Below are positions 30,687 through 39,053 of a DNA stretch of 64,000 bases, one piece after another. The notes below the pieces were generated by a model. It was not told the DNA's origin. It did no database searches and worked only from the letters and a program-made list of their open reading frames with translations. The translations under genes and the position numbers were made by a program. Position 1 is the first letter of the stretch. Each line of letters begins with the position of its first letter. The stretch covers positions 1 to 64,000 of IMG/VR virus record IMGVR_UViG_3300031787_000039. One strand, 5' to 3'. The stretch comes from a virus.

Positions 30687-30945
30687 TCAATTTCGGGGGA
30701 ATAACGATGTCGTTTGGTGTTATCACAGCATATCGATAATTATACATCCTGCACGTCCTAATAGCAAGTGCTCCATCAACTTCTACTACATCCATCTCAA
30801 TATCTTCTTCATCTTCCTCAAGCATCATCGCATAGCGATTAGCATCATCTTCCTCTTCGAACAGAAACAAAACTTTATTTCCTTTTTTATCTTGAACGGC
30901 ATATGCACCGTCGTCTTTTCTGTCTCTAAGAGTGAGAAGAAACAT
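30655..30945 (-). CDS. DUF3110-like protein between genes 46 and 47
   Basis: The 96-residue product (MFLLTLRDRKDDGAYAVQDK, then VLFLFEEEDDANRYAMMLEED) has the DUF3110 layout: a beta hairpin followed by 'FE-xED-A-x-R-Y/F-A-x-x-L'. This family is best known from cyanobacteria and plastids, so a host origin is plausible. It separates the 47 and 46 genes and overlaps both, so it is made with the recombination nuclease. No activity is known. A link to the nuclease complex is inferred from order only. Confidence 0.8.
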   Translation of the reverse strand: MFLLTLRDRKDDGAYAVQDKKGNKVLFLFEEEDDANRYAMMLEEDEEDIEMDVVEVDGALAIRTCRMYNYRYAVITPNDIVIPPKLNDNLSKDPLA

Positions 30946-31985
30946 TACTCAACCTCGCACGCTTGTGAATATATCTTCTGCAGAATACCTTTGACGATAG
31001 ACTTATCACATTCCATTTCTGCTTCATCAATATATCTATTCAAGATAGAAATTGTGTTTTCACTTTCTTCTACTTCAAAGTCTTCACTTTCATGTATCTC
31101 AAAGTTTTCAACAATCTTGAGTTCTTGAATACCAGCGGAATAGAGTTTATCAATAAACTTTTCAAAGTCTTTTGGTTTACTCTTCTTCTTGACGATTACC
31201 TTAACGATCTTACCTTGATACTCACGGGCATCAAAGAGTTTATAGTTGGTATCATCGAAATAGATGTTATGAAAGATGCGATAGGGATTATTGACTGGGG
31301 TATGCTCTAAGGTCTCAGTATCAAAGATATGGAACCCACGAGTATCATTCACATCATTCCAATACATCTCATAAGGATTACCTAAGTAGAAGATTTTCCC
31401 GTTGTCCGATCGAGTGTGATAATGTCCCGAGAAGACAGTGGTGAACTTCTCAAATAGTTCGCACTCCATACCATCTTCCATGACGTGCCCACGATGAGCT
31501 CTGAATCCGTTGAGCTCAAGGTGCCCCATCGCACAGTTGCTACGTGAAGCTTTAACAGATTTGATAGTGTTTTCAAGATTTTCATTATTGATCCAAGGAA
31601 TAAAAAGTACGTTTAAGTTATCTAGTTTTACCTCTGTTACTTCTGGATAGACAATAACATTATTATATTGACTGAGAAGAAGACCAACCGAGTTAACTGA
31701 ATTGGTATTTTTATAGTAGGCAGTATGGTTACCAACGATAGTGTGGACAGTTATTCCCATCTTCTGAAGACGGTCATAATAGTTTTCCTTTGCCCACTCC
31801 AATGCCCACAAGTCAATAGACCTTCGGTTATCAAAGGTATCTCCCATATCTACAACAACTTTAATGTTGTGCTCCTCAAGATATGGGAAGAAGATATCGT
31901 CGTAAAATCTTTTAAAATGGTCGTGAAGGAATTTTGAAGATTTACGAGCACCGAAATGCTGGTCGCTTATAATTGCTATCTTCAT
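30945..31985 (-). CDS. 47: Recombination endonuclease subunit, T4 gp47-like (Mre11/SbcD)
   Basis: This is the manganese-dependent phosphoesterase partner of gp46. The protein has 346 residues (T4: 339). Phosphoesterase motifs in order are ISDQHFG (near the start), VDMGDTFDNR, IVGNHTAYY and the later FSGHYHTRSD. It overlaps gene 55 by ATGA and the DUF3110 gene by TAATG, so 55-47-DUF3110-46 form one unit behind a sigma70-type promoter. Confidence 0.96.
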   Translation of the reverse strand: MKIAIISDQHFGARKSSKFLHDHFKRFYDDIFFPYLEEHNIKVVVDMGDTFDNRRSIDLWALEWAKENYYDRLQKMGITVHTIVGNHTAYYKNTNSVNSVGLLLSQYNNVIVYPEVTEVKLDNLNVLFIPWINNENLENTIKSVKASRSNCAMGHLELNGFRAHRGHVMEDGMECELFEKFTTVFSGHYHTRSDNGKIFYLGNPYEMYWNDVNDTRGFHIFDTETLEHTPVNNPYRIFHNIYFDDTNYKLFDAREYQGKIVKVIVKKKSKPKDFEKFIDKLYSAGIQELKIVENFEIHESEDFEVEESENTISILNRYIDEAEMECDKSIVKGILQKIYSQACEVE

Positions 31986-32497
31986 CGGTTCTTGTAAGTG
32001 ATAGCGTCTTTGATACTATTATAGTCGGAACTATGCCCAGAAAGCAAGCTATCGTCAACCATCATAACCTCATCAAAACCAGTGCGTTCAATAATCTTGG
32101 TCTTGATTTCCAGTTGCTTCTTCTCCTTCTGAATGCGTCTCAGGAATGCATAGTGAATGATTTGAGTGAAGTAAGCAAATGGGTTCTTAGACTTATCTGG
32201 GTCAAAGTTGTGAATATATTGAACACAATTCTCAATTCCGTCAGAAATCATATCGTCCCTGAACATATAGTTCACAAAGTTTGGCTTATAAGACAAATGA
32301 GTTGCAATCTTCAAGAAGCATTCACCAAGATAGTTTGGAATAGGTGGTTTGCCTTCCCATCTTTTTGCTCTATCTTCCCTGGTGGGTTCTCTACCGTTGA
32401 TCTCAGTAAAACTCTTTTCTACCTTCGAACGATAAACAATCAGTGCCTCAAGCAACTCCTTGTTGTTAACGTAGTGTTCTGATTTCTTTTTAGACAT
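31982..32497 (-). CDS. 55: Late-transcription sigma factor, T4 gp55-like
   Basis: gp55 binds host RNA polymerase and recognises the TATAAATA late promoters that are abundant in this window. The protein has 171 residues (T4: 185). The region GECFLKIATHLSYKPNFVNY / DMISDGIENCVQYIHNFDPDKS / NPFAYFTQIIHYAFLRRIQKE corresponds to sigma region 2. The gene stands first in its unit, behind a TTGTCA-N16-TATAAT promoter, consistent with middle or early expression before the late switch. Confidence 0.95.
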   Translation of the reverse strand: MSKKKSEHYVNNKELLEALIVYRSKVEKSFTEINGREPTREDRAKRWEGKPPIPNYLGECFLKIATHLSYKPNFVNYMFRDDMISDGIENCVQYIHNFDPDKSKNPFAYFTQIIHYAFLRRIQKEKKQLEIKTKIIERTGFDEVMMVDDSLLSGHSSDYNSIKDAITYKNR

Positions 32498-32532
32498 AAC
32501 ATTGGTTTTGTAGATAACTTTTTGTTATGTTA

Positions 32533-32560
32533 ATTATACCACACTTTAAGGACTTGACAA
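32533..32560 (-). promoter_or_regulatory. Sigma70-type promoter TTGTCA-N16-TATAAT for gene 55
   Basis: Minus strand -35 TTGTCA (32555-32560) and -10 TATAAT (32533-32538) are separated by 16 bases, about 36 bases upstream of the gene 55 ATG. The rest of the 112-base gap shows no other element I can support. Confidence 0.65.
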
Positions 32561-32609
32561 AGTATCAAAATGTGTGTAGACTACCTTTGTCCCGGTTGAA
32601 GAGAGAGCT

Positions 32610-33038
32610 TTAGCTATCTTTAAGATCTTTATTACTATTATAGATTCTTTCCAAAGTTTTTCTAGCATCTTCTACTGAAGATACATATCCCATATTCTTT
32701 GTTACTTCAGCTTTACCTGCAGAAGAGTTTTGTGGTAGAGATTCATAGTCATCATCATCTTCTTCAAGATATCTATTGTAAAAATCGATAATATTCTCAT
32801 CATTAACCTCAGTCATAGTAATAATCTTATCAAGTTTTAAAACAAAGAAATCATCACCTGGTATTTGCATCCATGGTTTTATTTTTAAACCATAAGCACT
32901 ACCAGAAGATATTACTTTCATTATTACTGGATTTTGAAGAATAAGTACAGGATCTCCATCATTCTCATCAATACAGACAAGAGCAAAGATTTCTTCACCA
33001 GTAATTAATTTAATAGAACTATAGAATTCTTCTCCCAT
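32610..33038 (-). CDS. Third member of the SIK-L...NP...PW paralog family (142 aa)
   Basis: It reads SSIKLITGEEIFALV, then ENDGDPVLILQNPVIMKV, LKIKPWMQIPGDDFF and KIITMTEVNDENIIDFYNRY. These steps match the two small proteins next to gene 43 (SIK start, GDP, NP, PW, closing I-x-T / IIxxY). A longer acidic C-terminal tail (EEDDDDYESL) is added here. A small beta-barrel, possibly Sm-like, is inferred. It is joined to uvsW by TAATG. Confidence 0.75.
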   Translation of the reverse strand: MGEEFYSSIKLITGEEIFALVCIDENDGDPVLILQNPVIMKVISSGSAYGLKIKPWMQIPGDDFFVLKLDKIITMTEVNDENIIDFYNRYLEEDDDDYESLPQNSSAGKAEVTKNMGYVSSVEDARKTLERIYNSNKDLKDS

Positions 33039-34501
33039 TAGTTTTTAAGCGGAATGTTTACAATATCATAGTTAAAGTTTTCTTCGTTATAAACTTTAAT
33101 TCTTTCGATTAAATGATTAAGGGTATAATTTCTCCTAGACTTGTAGGAAATGTCGTCAGCAATATCATATAAAGTTGCCTTTGTTTTATTATTGCCTTTT
33201 CTGAGGACTCTTCCAATACTTTGGAGATTTCTGATTCTGGATTTTGAAGGAGAAGCAAAAATAACATTGTGGAGATTTTTAATGTTAATACCAGTAGAGA
33301 ATGTTCCGTATGAAGCAACAATGATTGCGTTGTTTTCTCTTTCTGTAATCTCTCTAACCTTCTCTCTATCTTCAGTAGCTACTCCACCATGCACAAAGAA
33401 GACATGACGATTATCTGCCTTTGAGTTATTTATCATTTCATATAATGGTTGACCATGACCTTCTACTCTTGAAAAAAGAATTAGAGTATTGCCTTTAAGA
33501 TCAAGAGCAAGGTTACGAATAAACTTATTACGTCTTTCGTGATTAATAATATATTGAACTTCTTCCTCAAAGTTTTCAAACTTATGTGGTGAGTGTTTCA
33601 ATAGAAGCACGTTGATGTCCAACTTAGCAACATGTCCCTTTTGCATCAGTTCTTCTGTTCTGATGATTTTATATGAAGGACCGAATAGACCCTCCAATAC
33701 CCACTTATGAGTTTGAGTTCCATCAAGAGTCCCTGTAAAACCAAATCTGTATTTTGCATCTGAAAGTTTAGACATTATAGATATTAGAGACTTAGATTTG
33801 AACTGGTGTGCCTCATCTCCAACAACCACATTAAATCTTGAAAAGTATTGACGGGGAAGTTTGTAGATAGACTGCCAGGTGGTGATTATCACCTGAGAAT
33901 CTGTCTCTCTTTCTTTCCCCGCATAGATCTTGTGGCAAAATGAACCGACATCCCATCCATAGTCTTCAAAATCTTTATACATCTGTTCTACTAGGGAAGT
34001 CGTCGGAACGACTATCAGAGTATTTTGTCCTTTCTCAACGTAATATCTCACAATCGAGTATATCATCAGGGACTTTCCAGAAGCAGTTGGAGATATCAGC
34101 AGCTTTCTATTATGTCTTAAAGCGTCGTATACTCCCTCTACTTGATATTCACGGGGAGCGTACTTGCAGATAGAATTCATGTAATCTTTTACACCTTCCT
34201 TTGAGATGAAGTCATTTACTTCAAAAGGTGTACCATAAAACTTATTATTTACAAATTCAAAACTGTAATCATGAGTCTCACAAAATCTTGTGATTTTATC
34301 CAACAGACCTACATAAATTTCTCCAGTCTGCGTATTAAATAGACGAATTTTTCCATCCCAGTATTTGTTACGATACTGAGGCATAAACTTTGCGCCTGGT
34401 ACATCAAAGGTAAACTGGTCTGCTAATTCATAGTAGACGTGTGGATCTGCTTTTACCTGAAGATATACTTCGTTCTTTTTTAAAATAACCAAATGAGACA
34501 T
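33038..34501 (-). CDS. uvsW: DNA/RNA helicase UvsW
   Basis: UvsW is a superfamily 2 helicase that unwinds R-loops and branched DNA and shuts off origin-dependent replication. The protein has 487 residues. The N-terminal UvsW-specific domain precedes Walker A SPTASGKSLMIY, the DEAH-type box VVGDEAHQF, the motif III-like FGFTGTLDG, and the motif VI QSIGRVLRKG. The ATG lies at the foot of a two-part hairpin that also contains a late promoter (34494-34538), suggesting that early read-through RNA is not translated while late RNA is. Confidence 0.95.
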   Translation of the reverse strand: MSHLVILKKNEVYLQVKADPHVYYELADQFTFDVPGAKFMPQYRNKYWDGKIRLFNTQTGEIYVGLLDKITRFCETHDYSFEFVNNKFYGTPFEVNDFISKEGVKDYMNSICKYAPREYQVEGVYDALRHNRKLLISPTASGKSLMIYSIVRYYVEKGQNTLIVVPTTSLVEQMYKDFEDYGWDVGSFCHKIYAGKERETDSQVIITTWQSIYKLPRQYFSRFNVVVGDEAHQFKSKSLISIMSKLSDAKYRFGFTGTLDGTQTHKWVLEGLFGPSYKIIRTEELMQKGHVAKLDINVLLLKHSPHKFENFEEEVQYIINHERRNKFIRNLALDLKGNTLILFSRVEGHGQPLYEMINNSKADNRHVFFVHGGVATEDREKVREITERENNAIIVASYGTFSTGINIKNLHNVIFASPSKSRIRNLQSIGRVLRKGNNKTKATLYDIADDISYKSRRNYTLNHLIERIKVYNEENFNYDIVNIPLKN

Positions 34502-34538
34502 AACCCATAAGTTTCACCTATGGGTATTTATTGTCTCA
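34494..34538 (-). promoter_or_regulatory. RNA hairpin over the uvsW start codon
   Basis: Two perfect 7-bp stems lie in line: minus strand TGAGACA (from the uvsY stop) with TGTCTCA (over the uvsW start), and ACCCATA with TATGGGT. An internal loop contains the late promoter. The 9-base apical loop is GGTGAAACT and holds the only purine-rich ribosome-site candidate. Confidence 0.65.
34525..34531 (-). promoter_or_regulatory. T4-type late promoter (ATAAATA) inside the uvsW hairpin
   Basis: ATAAATA lies between the two 5' arms of the hairpin. With T4 spacing, transcription would begin near 34519, so late RNA would lack both 5' arms. Confidence 0.65.
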
Positions 34539-34967
34539 GTTAAAACCTGCTTGGAAGCGATGCCACTCTATGGCGTTTTTGATTTGAAAAGTTCTATTAG
34601 AAATCGTCTTGATAATGTCCTCAAGAAACTTCAACATTACATCATAGTATCGAATCTTGATATCAATCTTAGTTAACTTCTCATCTGCCTCTAGATGCCT
34701 CTGTAAGGCGTCTTTGTCTCTAACTTTATATGGGAAAGGTTCTTCCTCATAAACCTCCACTGGTGCCTTTCCAGTGTAATAATTATAGCGTTCTAATTTT
34801 ACTTTACTGTAAGTCTCTTTTGCTTTTTCACGTAGCAAAGTAATGGTATTATAAACCGTGTAATACTTTGCATGTAGTTGTGGAATTTTTATTGATTCAT
34901 CGTGTAGATTATCAGGATCGATTTGGGAATCTCTTTCCCACATCTCCTGAATTTGTTCAAGGTTCAT
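34536..34967 (-). CDS. uvsY: Recombination mediator UvsY
   Basis: UvsY loads UvsX on gp32-covered single-stranded DNA. The product has 143 residues (T4: 137). The middle (KVKLERYNYYTGKAPVEVYEEEP) contains the Y-Y-[ST]-G-[KR] motif found in UvsY, and the C-terminus (MLKFLEDIIKTISNRTFQIKNAIEWHRFQAG) matches the family's final helices. It lies between the structural block and uvsW, as in T4-like phages. It overlaps the structural gene upstream by ATGA. Confidence 0.93.
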   Translation of the reverse strand: MNLEQIQEMWERDSQIDPDNLHDESIKIPQLHAKYYTVYNTITLLREKAKETYSKVKLERYNYYTGKAPVEVYEEEPFPYKVRDKDALQRHLEADEKLTKIDIKIRYYDVMLKFLEDIIKTISNRTFQIKNAIEWHRFQAGFN

Positions 34968-35518
34968 AAGCGAGTTCTGCCGTCAGAATCAACGATAATG
35001 TATACAGTATACTTGAATGTTGCCTCTGCTGTAAAGTATTGGATATCTGTAGCGGAGGTATCAAATTCTAAAGAAGTTAAGGAAACAGGAAACAAGTCTC
35101 TAAACTTGACTATGCTGTTTACTCTGTAGTTGCTGTTTAGAATAGATAGACTTCCATCACTAAACTGTTCCTGCAATTGATCTTTTTGACCATCAATATC
35201 AGTGGTAAGATCGATAAAGTCTTGTGGAGTTTCTGGGAAACCAAGTCCAGTTAACCAGTTATGAACCGCCATATAATTGGTCATATCTTCATCAACCAAG
35301 AACTTGAGGGTTAGATCTCCATAAGTTAATTTTTCACCAGGAATATCAATATCTTTAAGATATGATGATTGTGATGCTAACTGTAGATTTATCTCTGGTA
35401 GTCTAGCACTGGTGCAGAAAAAATCAACCTTTGGATGCTTAGATAAACTAAACTGAAACCCAGTAGGAGAAAGAAAATTTCTGTTTTGTATTTGGTTTCT
35501 AAAAGGTGAAACGGACAT
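34964..35518 (-). CDS. Virion structural protein, gp19/tail-tube-like
   Basis: The 184-residue product reads FLSPTGFQFSLSKHPKVDFFCTSARLPEINLQ... with GDLTLKFLVDEDMTNYMAVHNWLTGLGFP. The first-strand pattern, the 'LP-x-I' turn and the 'DLTL-F-VDED...NY...W' segment are those of T4-like tail-tube and related baseplate proteins. It is distinct from the real tube protein at 40970-41569. A CTAAATA late promoter lies 16 bases upstream, after the gene 23 terminator... in the transcription sense it follows gene 23. The exact position in the tail is unknown. Confidence 0.82.
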   Translation of the reverse strand: MSVSPFRNQIQNRNFLSPTGFQFSLSKHPKVDFFCTSARLPEINLQLASQSSYLKDIDIPGEKLTYGDLTLKFLVDEDMTNYMAVHNWLTGLGFPETPQDFIDLTTDIDGQKDQLQEQFSDGSLSILNSNYRVNSIVKFRDLFPVSLTSLEFDTSATDIQYFTAEATFKYTVYIIVDSDGRTRL

Positions 35519-35533
35519 TATCAGTTTTATTTG

Positions 35534-35540
35534 TATTTAG
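35534..35540 (-). promoter_or_regulatory. T4-type late promoter (CTAAATA)
   Basis: CTAAATA follows the terminator T-tract by two bases and lies 16 bases upstream of the ATG at 35518. Confidence 0.75.
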
Positions 35541-35542
35541 AT

Positions 35543-35567
35543 AAAAAAAGGGGGTCCGAAGACCCCC
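35543..35567 (-). terminator. Terminator after gene 23
   Basis: Minus strand GGGGGTC-TTCG-GACCCCC (7-bp stem, UUCG loop) is followed by seven T. It should end the abundant gene 23 transcript. Confidence 0.9.
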
Positions 35568-35589
35568 CTGATAGATATGTGAATCGAGA

Positions 35590-36966
35590 TCACATGAGAT
35601 TCTGAACCTTGACTCTTCTGTAGTAACGGTTGACGTTCTGGGTAAGAGCGCCAGCGCCAACGGTGGTTCCTTCCGCGAATGGGTTTGCGACCATGCCGTA
35701 GCGGGTCTTAAAGCCAATCTTGGGCTGGAAGGTGTCCTGACCAACGGCACGAACCATTTGGAGAGGAACGTATGGGCAGTAGAAGAGACCAGCGTCATAA
35801 GGTGAAGAACCCTTATAACCAGCAACGTAGTACTGATCAGCACCAAGGTTTGCCGAATATGGGTCAATGTAGACGCGGAACTTACCAGCAAGAATACCTG
35901 CGAAGGTGTTGCCGGTGTCGTCAACGTTGAGGTTAGCGTTGAGTGCAGGGGTGTAATCAAGTACACCAGCCATGGTGAGGGCGGAAGCAACGTCTGCGGA
36001 GCAGAGGATCATGTTGCCCTTTCCTCTACGAGTTCTCTGGGCGATAGCGTTAGCGTCACGCTCGATCTGGAAGATCAGACCCTTGAACTTCTCAACTGAC
36101 CAACGACCGTTGGAGTCAACGTCGAGGTCGAAAGCGCCTTGGGTAGCTACGTTAGTAGCAGCACCTTGCTCAGCAACTCTGTAGATGGTTCTGATGACTT
36201 CGCGGTTGATCTCAGCAAGAATCTCAGTTGAGAGAATGTTTGCGAGTTCAGCCTCAGCATTCAGACCATGAATTGCCTTGAGGTCCTGAGCGAGTTCTAA
36301 CGAGTACTCAGCTTTCAGAGCTCTTGACTTGGCGGTAACGGTGACCTTCTCGATCGAGAATGCCATTTCGTTGAACGCACCGATGCCGTCACCTAGGTTC
36401 TCAGCATCGTCGGTACGCAGACCCTGACCTACGCTGTAGGTGTCGCCAACAATACCTGAAGTTGGGTTAAGAGCAGCAGGGTTTGAACCAGCCTGACCGG
36501 TTGTACCCATACCAACAGCACCAGCGGTGAAACCAGCGGTACGGTTGAAGTTGCTGTCCTGACCAGAGAATGCGGAATCTGCCTCATTGAACAGAGCTTC
36601 AGCACCACCTTGGGTCTTATACTTGGAGCGCATTGCGAAGATGAGTCCAGTAGGACCACTCATTGGTTGAACGCCAGCGAGGTCATAAGCGACCAGGTTA
36701 GGCATTGAACGACGGATCAGGGAGATCAGAACTGGATCGAAACCAGCAACGGTCTGACCACCTGCTGAGGTGTAACCACCGTTACCAACAGCGTTGGTTG
36801 GTGATTCGTGAAGGAATTCGCGCTCTTCACGAAGAGCGATTTCTTGGTTCTCCAGGAGTTGAGCAGTAACGGCTCTACGATGGGAATCCTTGATAGGATC
36901 CATACCATCATAGTCCAGAAGGGGTGCCCACTTCTCCTGCAGATGCTCGTTTAGGGGCATTTGCAT
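35590..36966 (-). CDS. 23: Major capsid protein, T4 gp23-like
   Basis: This is the HK97-fold head protein. It has 458 residues (T4: 521). The N-terminus MQMPLNEHLQEKWAPLLDYD is the usual cyanophage form. A candidate gp21 cleavage site follows FLHE (E54/S55), fitting the (L/I)xE rule, so about 54 residues would be removed in maturation. The gene has an AGAGG ribosome site and a CTAAATA late promoter 42 bases upstream, and ends in a strong terminator. Codons and base composition are more GC-rich than neighbours, as expected for a highly expressed gene. Confidence 0.98.
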   Translation of the reverse strand: MQMPLNEHLQEKWAPLLDYDGMDPIKDSHRRAVTAQLLENQEIALREEREFLHESPTNAVGNGGYTSAGGQTVAGFDPVLISLIRRSMPNLVAYDLAGVQPMSGPTGLIFAMRSKYKTQGGAEALFNEADSAFSGQDSNFNRTAGFTAGAVGMGTTGQAGSNPAALNPTSGIVGDTYSVGQGLRTDDAENLGDGIGAFNEMAFSIEKVTVTAKSRALKAEYSLELAQDLKAIHGLNAEAELANILSTEILAEINREVIRTIYRVAEQGAATNVATQGAFDLDVDSNGRWSVEKFKGLIFQIERDANAIAQRTRRGKGNMILCSADVASALTMAGVLDYTPALNANLNVDDTGNTFAGILAGKFRVYIDPYSANLGADQYYVAGYKGSSPYDAGLFYCPYVPLQMVRAVGQDTFQPKIGFKTRYGMVANPFAEGTTVGAGALTQNVNRYYRRVKVQNLM

Positions 36967-37007
36967 TTGATCTTTACCTCTTTTAAAAAGTTAGTTTGAA
37001 CTGTTAT

Positions 37008-37014
37008 TATTTAG
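37008..37014 (-). promoter_or_regulatory. T4-type late promoter for gene 23 (CTAAATA)
   Basis: CTAAATA on the minus strand lies in the short gap after the gene 22 stop, about 42 bases upstream of the gene 23 ATG. Confidence 0.8.
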
Positions 37015-37017
37015 AAA

Positions 37018-38085
37018 TCACTTTTTAGCGACTCTTCTCAGAGTATCCATGTAGGATTCCATTAATGGTGATGCTGATACTTGACCAACAACACTGGTGC
37101 CTTCAGAGATAGTCTCTGAGTGGTCTCTTTGAGCGCCAGCGTGCTCTGGGAAGTAAGACTTCTTCAGAGTTACTAGCTTCTCACGATAGTCTGACTCACT
37201 TTCAAACTCAACATTTTCGGCAAGAGTAGCGAGCTTGTCTTTCTGAGAAAGGGCAAGTCCTTCAGCGACTTCTGCAAAGATTACATCAGCAACTGACTCG
37301 GCTAATCTCCTATTAAGAGCAACATTTCTTTCGATTTGCTCGTTGAGTTTAGACTCCATTTCATCTAGTTTATCTACCATGCTCTCGATTACATCATATC
37401 TATCTTCAGGGATGGTTACATAATGTTCTTCAAAAAGACCCTTCATTCCAGCGAGGAATGATTCGGTCATTTCAGTCTTAAGACCGTGCTCAACAGCGAG
37501 AGCGTTCTCTTGGATCCACTCATCGGCAACATACTCAAGGTATGCGTCGAGTCTTTCGGTCAGACCTTCTTTAATAGTTTCAATCTCTTCTACAAGAACA
37601 GTCTCGTATGCAGATTGAAGATTTTCCTTGATTTCGTTAACCTTTGATGTGATAGCAGCTTCGAAAATAGTGCGTGCCTTCTCTTGGAATTCCTCAGAAA
37701 GCTCTTCGCCTTCGAAGAGAGCTTGAACATCTTCTTCGATGTTGAACTCAGGTGCTTCCTCTTCGGTGACGACTTCCTCTGCAGAGATTTCTTCTTCAGA
37801 GATTTCCTCTTCAGTTACCTCTTCTTCTTCAGCAACAACTTCTTGCTCTTCATCAGCCTCAACTTCCTCGGCTCTAGCGGCTCTGGCGTTGACTACATTT
37901 TTGACTTGAGCAAGGGTCTTGCCTGGGGTCTCCAGTTTATTGGAGTCGTCGTCGGGTCTTGAGTTCTCGGGGGTAGGACCACCAAGATCCTCATAAGGAA
38001 CACCGCTAGCTTGCATTGGTTCAGCAGGTGCAGCGTTTTGTGTTACTACGTTTTCCATTTCCTGTAAGTTGCTATCAGCGGACAT
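37018..38085 (-). CDS. 22: Prohead core scaffolding protein, T4 gp22-like
   Basis: This is the main scaffold of the prohead core, later degraded by gp21. The 355-residue product (T4: 269) has a long Glu-rich tract (about 75-120) and then continuous helices typical of scaffold proteins (DVIESMVDKLDEMESKLNEQ). Position between 21 and 23 is as in T4. The acidic N-terminal extension is larger than in T4. A late promoter (TATAAATA) lies about 35-40 bases upstream. Confidence 0.93.
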   Translation of the reverse strand: MSADSNLQEMENVVTQNAAPAEPMQASGVPYEDLGGPTPENSRPDDDSNKLETPGKTLAQVKNVVNARAARAEEVEADEEQEVVAEEEEVTEEEISEEEISAEEVVTEEEAPEFNIEEDVQALFEGEELSEEFQEKARTIFEAAITSKVNEIKENLQSAYETVLVEEIETIKEGLTERLDAYLEYVADEWIQENALAVEHGLKTEMTESFLAGMKGLFEEHYVTIPEDRYDVIESMVDKLDEMESKLNEQIERNVALNRRLAESVADVIFAEVAEGLALSQKDKLATLAENVEFESESDYREKLVTLKKSYFPEHAGAQRDHSETISEGTSVVGQVSASPLMESYMDTLRRVAKK

Positions 38086-38114
38086 TTTCTTTTGATTAAC
38101 TTTGGTATAATCTA

Positions 38115-38126
38115 TATTTATTTATA
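38115..38126 (-). promoter_or_regulatory. T4-type late promoter for gene 22 (TATAAATA, doubled)
   Basis: The minus strand has TATAAATA (38119-38126) overlapping a second ATAAATA (38115-38121), in the gap after gene 21. Confidence 0.75.
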
Positions 38127-38128
38127 AA

Positions 38129-38779
38129 TCAGAGATTTGATAAGAATTCGTTGAAAAGATTTAACTTATACTCTTCAAGCATTCTTTGATCGACAAGAGT
38201 ATTAATACGTCTTTTTGTATTCTCTGCGAGTTGTTCACGAAGGATACCACCTTCCCAAACCCACTCTTTACCTTCCATAATTCCATTGACGAAAGCATCA
38301 GGAGCGGAAGGATCGGCAACGATATCAGCAGCAGTTGCTAACTGGAAATCTTCACCAACAATCTTGTGACCTTCGTTGGTCATTCTAAGTGAACCAACAC
38401 CACGAGAAGAAACGCCAAGCATAACGCCAGACTCAAGAAGTGACTTAGCGATTTTGCCCATTGGGGTTTCAAGAATCTGTGCCTTACCTACAAAGTTATT
38501 ACCTTCTTGGTTGAGGCAAGTGATCTTGTGTGAAACACGATCAAGATTAACGGTAGGACCATCTGGGTGACCAAGTTCGCCAAGAGCACGACCCTTACAG
38601 ACGAAATTTTCGTTATAACGGGTTACTTCTTTAGAAAGAGTATCGATGGGGTACATTCTCCCATTGCGATTCTTGATCTCACCTTGAAGAAATACACCTT
38701 CGATGTATAACCTCTTGTTAGGACCTTTACCTTCGGTGATAACTTTTACGTTAGTTACTTCTTCTGTGATTAGTTTCAT
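38129..38779 (-). CDS. 21: Prohead core protease, T4 gp21-like
   Basis: This is the maturation protease that cleaves head proteins after (L/I)xE sites. The product has 216 residues (T4: 212). The herpes-assemblin-like catalytic His71 is in GELGHPDGP, and the nucleophile Ser lies in MLGVSSRGVGS (Ser124/125). The gene order 20-67-x-21-22-23 matches T4. It follows the 89-aa structural gene by four bases. Confidence 0.95.
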   Translation of the reverse strand: MKLITEEVTNVKVITEGKGPNKRLYIEGVFLQGEIKNRNGRMYPIDTLSKEVTRYNENFVCKGRALGELGHPDGPTVNLDRVSHKITCLNQEGNNFVGKAQILETPMGKIAKSLLESGVMLGVSSRGVGSLRMTNEGHKIVGEDFQLATAADIVADPSAPDAFVNGIMEGKEWVWEGGILREQLAENTKRRINTLVDQRMLEEYKLNLFNEFLSNL

Positions 38780-38783
38780 TTGT

Positions 38784-39053
38784 TTACCCAGTAAAACCTA
38801 CTTTTGCACCTTTTACAGTATCAGCACTAGCAAATACGCAATATGATGGTTGCTTCTCAAGATACTCTACAGAGTTTGGAGGCATGGTCATTGAACCAAT
38901 ACCATTTCCACTTTGCGTCTCAACAACAGTAACTAATGCTGCACTTGCGGAGTTATTAACAAGACGGACAACAGTAGCATTACTAAAACTAGTTGCAGTT
39001 CCTGTTGTAATTGGCAGATTAATTTCATCCGCCAAAAGCAAAGTTCTTGCCAT
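38784..39053 (-). CDS. Small virion protein (89 aa) at the gene 68 position
   Basis: The product is beta-rich (TSFSNATVVRLVNNSASAALVTV, MTMPPNSVEYLEKQPSYCVFA) and resembles a small beta-sandwich decoration or head protein. It occupies the place of T4 gene 68, but it is not similar in character to gp68, which is a longer helical core protein. Related short proteins occur in cyanophages at this position. It is linked to the gp67-like gene by TAATG, so the two are made together. Confidence 0.75.
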   Translation of the reverse strand: MARTLLLADEINLPITTGTATSFSNATVVRLVNNSASAALVTVVETQSGNGIGSMTMPPNSVEYLEKQPSYCVFASADTVKGAKVGFTG

